Of a stretch of DNA of 61,855 nucleotides, positions 44,583 to 52,253 are shown in pieces (positions within the stretch are counted from its first letter, which is position 1; the number at the start of each line of letters is the position of its first letter). The notes under the pieces are model-generated. The model saw only the letters and a list, made by a program, of their open reading frames with translations, was not told where the DNA came from and did not search any database. The position numbers were made by a program, and so were the translations under genes. This stretch comes from an uncultured Oscillospiraceae bacterium. GTDB taxonomy: Bacteria; Bacillota; Clostridia; Oscillospirales; Oscillospiraceae. The stretch is taken from the NCBI GenBank assembly GCA_947585425.1, contig CANPWZ010000009.1, positions 1-61,855 on the forward strand, given 5' to 3'.

Positions 44583-45182
44583 ATGAGCAAGCTGACCCCC
44601 AAACAGCAGCAGATCTACGACTATATCCTGGCGTTCACCGATCAGCACGGCTATCCCCCCTCGGTGCGGGAGATCGCCGAGGCGGTAGAGCTGAAATCCC
44701 CCTCCACCGTCCACTTCCACCTGAAAGGGCTCCGGGAGGCGGGACTCATCTCCCAGGCCGAGGGCAAGACCCGGGCCATCACCATCACCGACGGGTCCCA
44801 CAACCGAAAGGACCAGGTGCCCCTGGTGGGCTATGTGGCCGCCGGCTCCCCCATCCTGGCCCAGGAGAACATCGAGGAGTATCTGACCTTCGATACCGAG
44901 GGCCTCACCGGGGAGCACTTCGCGCTGAAGGTCCGGGGCGAGTCCATGATCGAGGCGGGCATCCTGCCGGGAGACCTGGTGGTGGTCCACCAGCAGCAGC
45001 AGGTCCGGGGCGGCGACATCGTGGTGGCCCTGTTCGAGGACGAGGCCACCGTCAAGACCTTCCGCCGGGAGAACGGCCACGTGTGGCTGTACCCGGAGAA
45101 CTCCAGCCCGGAGTACCAGCCCATCGACGGGGAGGGCTGCTCTATTTTGGGCCGGGTGGTGGCGGTCATCCGCCGGTACTGA
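44583..45182 (+). CDS. lexA: LexA repressor
   Basis: SOS repressor and self-cleaving serine protease. The 199-residue protein has an N-terminal winged helix (LTPKQQQIYDYILAFTDQHGYPPSVREIAEAV, then SPSTVHFHLKGLREAGLI), the Ala-Gly cleavage site in GYVAAGSPILA, the catalytic Ser in RGESMIEAGILPGD and Lys in FEDEATVKTF. I chose ATG 44583 because the AAGGAG site is 7 bases upstream; ATG 44577 is only one base from it. A LexA box lies at the promoter. A terminator follows. Confidence 0.96.
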   Translation: MSKLTPKQQQIYDYILAFTDQHGYPPSVREIAEAVELKSPSTVHFHLKGLREAGLISQAEGKTRAITITDGSHNRKDQVPLVGYVAAGSPILAQENIEEYLTFDTEGLTGEHFALKVRGESMIEAGILPGDLVVVHQQQQVRGGDIVVALFEDEATVKTFRRENGHVWLYPENSSPEYQPIDGEGCSILGRVVAVIRRY

Positions 45183-45197
45183 TTTGTCCACAAGGGG

Positions 45198-45227
45198 AAA
45201 GAGCCGAAAATCGGCTCTTTCTTTTTT
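45198..45227 (+). terminator. Intrinsic terminator after lexA
   Basis: A 10-bp stem (AAAGAGCCGA / TCGGCTCTTT) with an AAA loop, then CTTTTTT. Confidence 0.9.
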
Positions 45228-45280
45228 GCTGTGTCTGTGGTATGATAGTGCCACTTTAGCGGAACAGAGAGGGAAAGACC

Positions 45281-46066
45281 ATGAAGATCGTCGTGAAGGT
45301 GGGCACCTCCACCCTGGCCCACGCCACCGGGCGGCTGAACATCCGGCGGGTGGAGGCGCTGGTGAAGGTGCTCTCTGACCTGAAAAACGCGGGCCACCGA
45401 CTGATCCTGGTGTCCTCCGGGGCCATCGGCATGGGGGTGGGCCGGCTGAACCTGCCGGGGCGGCCCGACGACATGCCCACCAAGCAGGCGGCCGCCGCCG
45501 TGGGCCAGTGCGAGCTGATGTACACCTACGACCGGCTGTTTGGACAGTACGGCCACACGGTGGCCCAGATCCTGCTCACCGCCGGGGACGTGGAGCTGCC
45601 CCAGCGGCGGCATAACTTTGAGAACGTCATGGGCCGCCTGCTGGAGCTGGGCGCCCTGCCCGTCATCAACGAGAATGACGCCGTGGCCACCGACGAGGTG
45701 GGGGTGTCCACCACCATCGGCGAGAACGACACCCTCTCCGCCATCGTGGCCGGGTGCGTGGGGGCCGATCTGCTGGTGATCCTCAGCGACATCGACGGGC
45801 TGTACACCTCCGACCCCCGGAAGGACGGGGGCGCGAAGCTCATCCCGGAGGTGAGGGCCATCACCCCGGAGGTGGAGGCCCTGGCCGGGGGGACGGGCTC
45901 GGCCCTGGGCTCCGGCGGCATGGCCACGAAATTGAAGGCCGCCCGGCTGGTGATGGAGCGGGGCTGCGACATGGTCATCGCCAACGGCCAGCGGCCCGAG
46001 GCGCTGTACGACATCGCGGCGGGGCGGCCCGCGGGCACCCGCTTTGTGGGGAGGAAGGACCAGTGA
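45281..46066 (+). CDS. proB: Glutamate 5-kinase (short form without PUA domain)
   Basis: First step of proline synthesis, phosphorylating glutamate. The 261-residue amino-acid kinase has [17 protein letters not shown] at the start, [28 protein letters not shown] and [18 protein letters not shown], with [20 protein letters not shown] for ATP binding. The usual C-terminal PUA domain of enterobacterial ProB (about 100 residues) is absent, as in some other bacteria. Its stop overlaps the proA GTG start. Proline feedback inhibition, which sits in the kinase domain, may still operate. Confidence 0.94.
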   Translation: MKIVVKVGTSTLAHATGRLNIRRVEALVKVLSDLKNAGHRLILVSSGAIGMGVGRLNLPGRPDDMPTKQAAAAVGQCELMYTYDRLFGQYGHTVAQILLTAGDVELPQRRHNFENVMGRLLELGALPVINENDAVATDEVGVSTTIGENDTLSAIVAGCVGADLLVILSDIDGLYTSDPRKDGGAKLIPEVRAITPEVEALAGGTGSALGSGGMATKLKAARLVMERGCDMVIANGQRPEALYDIAAGRPAGTRFVGRKDQ

Positions 46067-47319
46067 CCACACAAGAGCTGCTGCGGCGGGCCAGGGCCGC
46101 CAGGACGGCCATGGCTCTGGCTGATACCGACACGAAAAACGCCGCTTTGCGGGCCATGGCGGACGCCCTGGAGGCCCATACCGGGGCCATCCTGGCGGCC
46201 AACGCTCTGGATCTGGAGGCCTCAAAGGGGATCATCTCCGACGTGATGCTGGACCGGCTGGCCCTGTCCGGGGCGCGCGTCAAGGGTATGGCCCAGGGGG
46301 TCCGGGAGGTGGCCGCCCTGCCCGACCCGGCGGGGGAGGTGCTGTCTCGGACGGAGCGGCCCAACGGCCTCGTCATCGAAAAGACCGCCGTCCCCATGGG
46401 GGTCATCGCCATCATCTACGAGAGCCGGCCCAACGTCACCTCCGACGCGGCGGCCCTGGCCCTGAAGGCGGGCTCCGCCTGTGTGCTGCGCTGCGGGAAG
46501 GAGGCTCACCGCTCCGCCGCCGCCATCGTGGAGGCGTTGAAGGAGGGGCTGACCTCCGCCGGACTGCCCGCCGACGCCCTGGGGCTGGTGGAGGACACCT
46601 CCCGGGCCTCGGCAAACGAGCTGATGACCGCCTCCGGCTGTGTTGACCTGCTCATCCCCAGGGGAGGGGCGGGGCTCATCCGGGCCTGTGTGGAGAGCGC
46701 CACCGTCCCCGTCATCGAGACGGGCACCGGCATCTGCCATATCTATGTGGACAGGGACGCAAATCAGGACATGGCCCTGGACATCCTGGAGAACGCCAAG
46801 TGCTCCCGGCCCTCGGTGTGCAACGCCGCCGAGGTCTGCCTGGTCCACCGGGCCATCGCGGCGGAGTTCCTGCCCAAATTCAAAAAGCGCGTGGCGGACG
46901 ACCGGGCCGCCGCCGGCAAGCCCCCCGTGGAGCTGCGGCTGGACGGGGAGGCCGCGAAGCTCATCGGCGGCGCTCCGGCGGGGGAACGGGATTTCGACAC
47001 CGAGTTTCTGGACTATATCATGGCCGTGAAGATCGTGGACAGCGCGGAGGGGGCCGTGGCACACATCGCCGCCCACTCCACCGGCCACTCGGAGAGCATC
47101 GTCACGGAAAATGAGGAGACCGCCCGGAAATTCCTCCGGGGGGTGGACTCCGCCGCCGTGTACTGGAACGCCTCCACCCGGTTCACCGACGGGGGGGAGT
47201 TCGGACTGGGCTGCGAGATGGGCATCTCCACCCAGCGGCTCCACGCCCGGGGGCCCATGGGGCTCCGGGAGCTGTGCTCCTACAAGTACGTCGTCACCGG
47301 GGCGGGACAGATTCGATAG
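46063..47319 (+). CDS. proA: Gamma-glutamyl phosphate reductase
   Basis: Second step of proline synthesis, NADPH-dependent. The 418-residue aldehyde-dehydrogenase-fold protein has [38 protein letters not shown], the catalytic-Cys segment [16 protein letters not shown] and the C-terminal [22 protein letters not shown]. The start is GTG within the proB stop (GTGA), with GAGGAAGGA upstream, so the pair is translationally coupled. A strong terminator follows. Confidence 0.95.
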   Translation: MTTQELLRRARAARTAMALADTDTKNAALRAMADALEAHTGAILAANALDLEASKGIISDVMLDRLALSGARVKGMAQGVREVAALPDPAGEVLSRTERPNGLVIEKTAVPMGVIAIIYESRPNVTSDAAALALKAGSACVLRCGKEAHRSAAAIVEALKEGLTSAGLPADALGLVEDTSRASANELMTASGCVDLLIPRGGAGLIRACVESATVPVIETGTGICHIYVDRDANQDMALDILENAKCSRPSVCNAAEVCLVHRAIAAEFLPKFKKRVADDRAAAGKPPVELRLDGEAAKLIGGAPAGERDFDTEFLDYIMAVKIVDSAEGAVAHIAAHSTGHSESIVTENEETARKFLRGVDSAAVYWNASTRFTDGGEFGLGCEMGISTQRLHARGPMGLRELCSYKYVVTGAGQIR

Positions 47320-47329
47320 TACGATCAGG

Positions 47330-47357
47330 GCGGGGCCGAAAGGCCCCGCCGATTTTT
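47330..47357 (+). terminator. Intrinsic terminator after proA
   Basis: An 8-bp stem (GCGGGGCC / GGCCCCGC) with a GAAA loop, followed by CGATTTTTT. Confidence 0.88.
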
Positions 47358-47380
47358 TGCACGGATCTCCAAATTCCATG

Positions 47381-47409
47381 TTGACAGGGCGGCGACATTG
47401 TGATAACAT
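47381..47409 (+). promoter_or_regulatory. Sigma-A promoter of the metal efflux operon
   Basis: TTGACA, 17-bp spacer, TAACAT. Confidence 0.78.
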
Positions 47410-47427
47410 ATGAGCAGATGTTCAAAT
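47408..47427. promoter_or_regulatory. ArsR/SmtB-type operator
   Basis: Imperfect palindrome ATATGAGCAG-ATGTTCAAAT whose halves match at eight of ten positions, resembling the TGAACA-type dyads of SmtB/CadC/ZiaR. It begins at the -10 box, where a bound repressor would block transcription. Confidence 0.65.
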
Positions 47428-47451
47428 GTTTGTCCGAAAGGAGCGGGACCC

Positions 47452-47814
47452 ATGGAGGAGAATCTGGAGATCGAACGGTGCGGCTTTCTCTGCGTCCACG
47501 AGGACACGGTGGCCCAGGTGCTGTCCGAGATGCCCGGCGACGAGACCCTTTACGACCTGGCGGAGCTGTTCAAGGTGTTCGGGGACTCCACCCGGATCAA
47601 GATCCTCTACGCCCTGTTCGAGGCGGAGCTGTGCGTGTGCGACATCGCCCAACTGCTGGGCCTCACCCAGTCCGCCGTGTCCCACCAGCTGCGGGTCTTG
47701 AAGGGTTCCCGGCTGGTGAAGCCCCGAAAGGACGGCAAGACCGTGTTCTACTCCCTGGCCGACGACCACGTCCGCAAGATCATCGCCCAGGGCATGGACC
47801 ACATCACCGAGTGA
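47452..47814 (+). CDS. ArsR-family metal sensor repressor (CadC-like)
   Basis: A 120-residue winged-helix repressor. The helix-turn-helix reads ELCVCDIAQLLGLTQSAVSHQLRVLKGSRLV and the wing KPRKDGKTVFYSL. Two Cys pairs, CGFLC near the N terminus and CVC in the ELCVCD motif, match the four thiolates of the CadC cadmium/lead/zinc site. The C-terminal helix carries DDHVRKIIAQGMDHITE, suitable for a second zinc site. ATG at 47452 has an AAAGGAG site; an in-frame ATG at 47410 would place the start on the operator. It controls the downstream HMA protein and P-type ATPase. Confidence 0.9.
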   Translation: MEENLEIERCGFLCVHEDTVAQVLSEMPGDETLYDLAELFKVFGDSTRIKILYALFEAELCVCDIAQLLGLTQSAVSHQLRVLKGSRLVKPRKDGKTVFYSLADDHVRKIIAQGMDHITE

Positions 47815-47847
47815 CCGCGACACATATTTTAAGAGGGAGAGATCGAC

Positions 47848-48063
47848 ATGAAAAAGACCTACAAGCTCATCGACCTGGACTGCGCCAACTGCGCCCGCAA
47901 GATGCAGGACGCCATCCTCAAGCTGGACGGGGTGGAGGACTGCACCGTCAACTTCCTCACCCAGAAGCTGACCATCACCGCCGCCGACGTGGAGGCCCTC
48001 ATGCCTGCCGTGGTCAAGTGTGTGAAAAAGGTGGAGCCCGACTGCGAGATCGTGCTGAAATAA
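47848..48063 (+). CDS. Stand-alone HMA metal-binding protein (CopZ-like)
   Basis: A 71-residue protein with a single heavy-metal-associated domain. The metal motif is LDCANCARKMQDAILKLDGV (CxxC at residues 11-14). It ends just before the ATPase gene. In most CadA/ZntA pumps this domain is fused to the N terminus of the ATPase, which here lacks it, so the gene looks like a split-off domain acting as metal donor or regulator. Ribosome binding site: AGAGGGAGAG. Confidence 0.9.
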   Translation: MKKTYKLIDLDCANCARKMQDAILKLDGVEDCTVNFLTQKLTITAADVEALMPAVVKCVKKVEPDCEIVLK

Positions 48064-48065
48064 CC

Positions 48066-49994
48066 ATGACGAAAAAACAGAAGAAAATGCTGGCCCGCAT
48101 CCTCATCGCGGGAGCGCTGCTCATTGCCGCCTCGCTGGTCCCGGAGCGGATCTACCTGACGCCCACCTGGGTGCTGGACTTCGGCAACCTGCCCTTCCCG
48201 GAGGAGTGGGCTGCCACTGGCGGGACCATCTACTCCTGCCCGCGCATCCTGCTGTTCCTGCCCGCCTACCTCATCATCGGCTGGGACGTGCTGTGGAAGG
48301 CCGTCCGCAACATCGCCCACGGCCAGGTGTTCGACGAGAACTTCCTCATGTCTCTGGCCACCGTGGGGGCCCTGGCCCTGGGCGAGTACGCCGAGGCGGT
48401 GGGGGTCATGCTGTTCTACCAGGTGGGCGAGTTGTTCCAGAACTACGCCGTGGGCAAGTCCCGGCAGTCCATCGCCCAGCTCATGGACATCCGGCCCGAC
48501 GTGGCCAACGTGGAGCGGAACGGCGAGATCGAAGAAGTGGACCCGGAGGAGGTGGCCATCGGCGAGACCATCGTCATCCGCCCTGGCGAGAAGGTCCCCC
48601 TGGACGGTGTGGTCCTGGAGGGCATCTCCGCCGTGGACACCGCCGCCCTCACCGGCGAGTCGGTGCCCCGGGACGTGGCGGCGGGCGGCGAGCTGCTGTC
48701 CGGCTGCGTGAACCTCACCGGCCTTTTGAAGGTCCGGGTCACCAAGGAGTTCGGCCAGTCCACCGTGGCCAAGATCCTGGACCTGGTGGAGAACGCCTCC
48801 TCCAAAAAGGCCAGGGCCGAGAACTTCATCACCAAGTTCGCCCGGTACTACACCCCCGCCGTGGTGTTCGGGGCGCTGGCCCTGGCCATCATCCCCTCCC
48901 TGGTGGACGGCCGCTGGCAGATGTGGATCGGCCGGGCCCTGACCTTCCTGGTCATCTCCTGCCCCTGCGCCCTGGTGATCTCTATCCCTCTGTCCTTCTT
49001 CGGGGGGATCGGCGGGGCCTCCCGGAAGGGCATTTTGGTGAAGGGCGGCAACTACCTGGAGCTGCTGGCCGACGCCGGCGTCGTGGTGTTCGACAAGACG
49101 GGCACCCTCACCAAGGGGACCTTCGCCGTCAGCGAGGTCCATCCCGTGGGGGTGAGTGAAAGCGAGCTGCTGGAGCTGGCCGCCCTGGCGGAGCGGCACT
49201 CCAGCCACCCCATCGCCCAGTCCCTCCGCACCGCCTGGGGGAAGGAGTGCGACCCCCAGCGGGTGAGCGGCGTGACCGAGATCGCCGGCCAGGGGGTCAG
49301 AGCCCTGGTGGACGGCCGCGAGGTGCTGGCCGGCAACGCCAGGCTGATGGCCTCCCTTCCCGGCTGGACGGACGGGGCCGCCGGCGCGGTGGGCACCGTG
49401 GTCCACGTGGCGGCGGAGGGCAGGTACATCGGGTATGTGACGGTGGCCGACCAGATCAAGGAGACCGCCCCGAAGGCCCTGGCCGATCTGAAGGCCGCCG
49501 GAGTGCGGAGGACCGTCATGCTCACCGGCGACAGCGAGGCGGTGGGCCGGGCGGTGGCCGCGAAGCTCGGCATCGACGAGGTCCACGCGGGGCTGCTGCC
49601 CGGAGATAAAGTGGATCAGGTGGAGGCGCTGCTGGCCTCCAAGCGGCCCCGGGAGCAGCTCGTCTTTGTGGGGGACGGCATCAACGACGCGCCGGTGCTG
49701 TCCCGGGCCGACGTGGGGGTGGCCATGGGGGCCCTGGGGTCCGACGCCGCCATCGAGGCCGCCGACGTGGTCCTCATGGACGACGACCCGTCCAAGCTGG
49801 CGGCGGCGGTGTCCATCGCCAGGAAGTGCCTGCGGATCGTGCGGGAGAACATCGTGTTCGCCCTGGCGGTCAAGGGGCTGTTCCTGATCCTGGGCGCCAT
49901 CGGCAGGAGCACCATGTGGATGGCCGTCTTTGCCGACGTGGGGGTGGCGGTCATCGCCATCCTCAACGCCATGCGGGCGCTGCGGGTCAAATAA
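48066..49994 (+). CDS. Heavy-metal P1B-type ATPase (Cd/Zn/Pb exporter)
   Basis: A 642-residue membrane pump with no N-terminal HMA domain. Motifs in order: TGES (AALTGESVPRD), the transmembrane metal site SCPCALVIS, phosphorylation site FDKTGTLTKG, the SSHPIAQS ATP-binding motif, MLTGDSE, and GDGINDAPVLSRADVGVAMG. The C-terminal helix has DVGVAVIAILNAMRALR, whose Asp is typical of the Zn/Cd/Pb (P1B-2) group. The start follows the HMA stop by two bases without a clear ribosome binding site, so it relies on coupling. With the CadC-like sensor it forms a detoxification operon. Confidence 0.93.
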   Translation: MTKKQKKMLARILIAGALLIAASLVPERIYLTPTWVLDFGNLPFPEEWAATGGTIYSCPRILLFLPAYLIIGWDVLWKAVRNIAHGQVFDENFLMSLATVGALALGEYAEAVGVMLFYQVGELFQNYAVGKSRQSIAQLMDIRPDVANVERNGEIEEVDPEEVAIGETIVIRPGEKVPLDGVVLEGISAVDTAALTGESVPRDVAAGGELLSGCVNLTGLLKVRVTKEFGQSTVAKILDLVENASSKKARAENFITKFARYYTPAVVFGALALAIIPSLVDGRWQMWIGRALTFLVISCPCALVISIPLSFFGGIGGASRKGILVKGGNYLELLADAGVVVFDKTGTLTKGTFAVSEVHPVGVSESELLELAALAERHSSHPIAQSLRTAWGKECDPQRVSGVTEIAGQGVRALVDGREVLAGNARLMASLPGWTDGAAGAVGTVVHVAAEGRYIGYVTVADQIKETAPKALADLKAAGVRRTVMLTGDSEAVGRAVAAKLGIDEVHAGLLPGDKVDQVEALLASKRPREQLVFVGDGINDAPVLSRADVGVAMGALGSDAAIEAADVVLMDDDPSKLAAAVSIARKCLRIVRENIVFALAVKGLFLILGAIGRSTMWMAVFADVGVAVIAILNAMRALRVK

Positions 49995-50079
49995 AAGTGA
50001 AAACTTTATGAATTTGCCTGCAAAAAACGGAAAGAATGGCATATGATCGCCCCGTATTTGAGAGAAAGAGGGGAGCGCC

Positions 50080-52104
50080 ATGCCTGGAAAAAGACGGGGC
50101 GGAGGCTGGCAGGCGGCCCGATGGAAAAAGACCGGGGACCTTCTGGCCGACGCCTGGAGCAAGGCGAAGCCGGACGGCTCCGCCGCCTGGCGGCTGGCGG
50201 GGCGCTACCACGACGCCATCCGGAAGCGGGTGTCCGGCGGCATCAAGGGCCGGCCCACCGCCGCCCAGGGCAACGCGTGGCTGGGGGAATTCTTCGCTTT
50301 GGAGCGCCGGTGCAGCCCCAGACAGCTCCCCGAGCTGCTGCGGCACTTTATGCGGGCGGCGCCCATGATGACGGGGGACCAGCCGGAGGCGCGGGACCTC
50401 TGGGCCTTTGAGCGCTACCCCTTCACGCTGCACAACGCCGCCCGGCGGTCGCTGGAGGAGTTCGCCGCCGCCCACCCGGAGGCGGATGTGGACGCCCTGC
50501 TGGGGGCAAAGGGCTTCCCGGAGGGGATGCTCCTGTCCGACGGGCTGGAGGCCGTCTGGTCGGTGTGGTATGTGCCCCAGGCCATCCGCACCAGCCTCCG
50601 GCTGCTGGTGGCCCTGAACCCCAGGGACGAGTACCCGGAGGCCCGGGCCATGCGGCGGAGGTTCGTCCTCCACATCGGGGGCACCAACACCGGCAAGACC
50701 TATGAGGGCTTCCAGCGCCTGAAGCTTGCAAAGACCGGGGTGTACCTGGCTCCCCTGCGGCTGCTGGCCCTGGAGGGGCAGGAGACATTGCTGGACGCGG
50801 GGGTGAAATGCAGCCTCTCCACCGGCGAGGAGGAGGACATGCGGGAGGGGGACACCCATGTGGCCGCCACCGCCGAGAAGCTGGATATGAAGCGCCGGTG
50901 GGACGTGGCCGTCGTGGACGAGTGCCAGATGATCGCCGACCCCCAGCGGGGCTATGCCTGGACCAGGGCCATCCTGGGGGTGCTGGCCCCGGAGGTCCAC
51001 CTGTGCGCCGCGCCGGAGGCCAAAGATCTGCTCATTCGGCTCATCGAGAGCTGCGGCGACGGCTGGGAGGTGGTGGAGCACGAGCGCGCCACCCCCCTCA
51101 TCTGCATGGACCGCACGGTGGACTACCAGCGGTTCATGCCGGGGGACGCTCTCATCACCTTCTCCAAGGTGGGGGTGTTGTCGGTGGCGGAGGACCTGCG
51201 CCAGAGCGGCAAGGAGCCCGCCATCATCTACGGGGCGCTGCCCTACTCCACCCGGCGGAAGCAGATGGAGGGCTTTCTGGCCGGGGAGATGGAGTACGTG
51301 GTGTCCACCGACGCCATCGGCATGGGGCTGAACCTGCCCATCCGCCGGATCATCTTCATGGAGACGGAGAAGTTCGACGGGACGGAGCGCCGGGAGCTGC
51401 GGCCGGAGGAGATCAAGCAGATCGCCGGGCGGGCGGGGCGCTTCGGGATGTACAACAAGGGCTTCGTAGGGGCCACCCAGAACCTGCCGGCCATCCGGGC
51501 GGGGCTGGAGGCGGTGGTCCCGCCGCTGGAATACGCCGTGGCCGGTTTTTCCGACCTGGTGCTGCGGGTGGACTTCGACCTGCTGGAGGTGCTCACCGAG
51601 TGGAGCAAGATGCCCAGCCCGGAGCCCTACCGCAAGCTGGACGTGAGCCGCTATATCGCCGTCATCTCCAAAATGAGGGAGATGGGCTTCACCCTCACCA
51701 AGGAGCAGGAGCTGCGGGCGGCCAACATCCCCTTCGACGAGACGGAGGACGCCCTGCGGGACCTGTTTTTCCAGTTCCTCCGCCGTTGGCAGCAGGGGGA
51801 GCCCATCGACCAGCCGGGGCTGCCGGAGGGGGACCCTACCCTGCCCGAGCTGGAGCAGCACTACCGCAAGCTGGACCTGTATTTCTCCTTCGCCAGGGCC
51901 TTTGACTGCCCGGTGGACGAGGACAGGCTCTATGACAGCCGGGAGGAGGTGGCGGAGGAGATCAACGAGATCCTGCTCCACCGCCTGCGGAACAATATCC
52001 GCTTCTGCGACCGGTGCGGCAAGGCCCTGCCCCTCCAGCACCGGGGCAGGCTGTGCGACGCCTGCTACCGGGCCACCCGGCTTCGCTCCTTCCACAGACA
52101 ATAA
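50080..52104 (+). CDS. SUV3-like superfamily II RNA helicase
   Basis: A 674-residue protein. A helical N-terminal region (1-200) leads to helicase core motifs in the Suv3 style: motif I HIGGTNTGKTYEGFQRL near residue 198, motif II VAVVDECQMIADPQRG near residue 280, motif IV/V VVSTDAIGMGLNLPIRRIIF and motif VI EIKQIAGRAGRFG near residue 445. A zinc-ribbon-like tail follows (FCDRCGKALPLQHRGRLCDACY). Suv3 unwinds RNA for degradation in mitochondria with a 3' exonuclease partner; bacterial members are little studied. A GAGGGGAG site precedes the ATG. No nuclease gene is adjacent. Confidence 0.84.
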   Translation: MPGKRRGGGWQAARWKKTGDLLADAWSKAKPDGSAAWRLAGRYHDAIRKRVSGGIKGRPTAAQGNAWLGEFFALERRCSPRQLPELLRHFMRAAPMMTGDQPEARDLWAFERYPFTLHNAARRSLEEFAAAHPEADVDALLGAKGFPEGMLLSDGLEAVWSVWYVPQAIRTSLRLLVALNPRDEYPEARAMRRRFVLHIGGTNTGKTYEGFQRLKLAKTGVYLAPLRLLALEGQETLLDAGVKCSLSTGEEEDMREGDTHVAATAEKLDMKRRWDVAVVDECQMIADPQRGYAWTRAILGVLAPEVHLCAAPEAKDLLIRLIESCGDGWEVVEHERATPLICMDRTVDYQRFMPGDALITFSKVGVLSVAEDLRQSGKEPAIIYGALPYSTRRKQMEGFLAGEMEYVVSTDAIGMGLNLPIRRIIFMETEKFDGTERRELRPEEIKQIAGRAGRFGMYNKGFVGATQNLPAIRAGLEAVVPPLEYAVAGFSDLVLRVDFDLLEVLTEWSKMPSPEPYRKLDVSRYIAVISKMREMGFTLTKEQELRAANIPFDETEDALRDLFFQFLRRWQQGEPIDQPGLPEGDPTLPELEQHYRKLDLYFSFARAFDCPVDEDRLYDSREEVAEEINEILLHRLRNNIRFCDRCGKALPLQHRGRLCDACYRATRLRSFHRQ

Positions 52105-52126
52105 AAGAGGCCTGCCTTTCGTCAGG

Positions 52127-52138
52127 GAGTATACTCAA
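52127..52138. repeat. Left flank repeat of the restriction island
   Basis: GAGTATACTCAA. The inverted copy TTGAGTATACTC is at 54744-54755 on the other side of the AT-rich segment. The inner 10 bases GAGTATACTC are themselves palindromic. Confidence 0.5.
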
Positions 52139-52179
52139 AACGGCGGGAACCCTCTGTTTTCAAGGGTTCCCGCCGTTTT
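52137..52179 (+). terminator. Intrinsic terminator after the helicase gene
   Basis: A 17-bp stem (AAAACGGCGGGAACCCT and its complement) with a 9-base loop ending in TTTTC. It is the last GC-rich sequence before the AT-rich island. Confidence 0.85.
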
Positions 52180-52253
52180 CATATACCTATTTGCCGCTTA
52201 TTTGTCGCTTAAATCTGCAAGCCATTAATAACGGATAGTGAACGATAGTGCCG

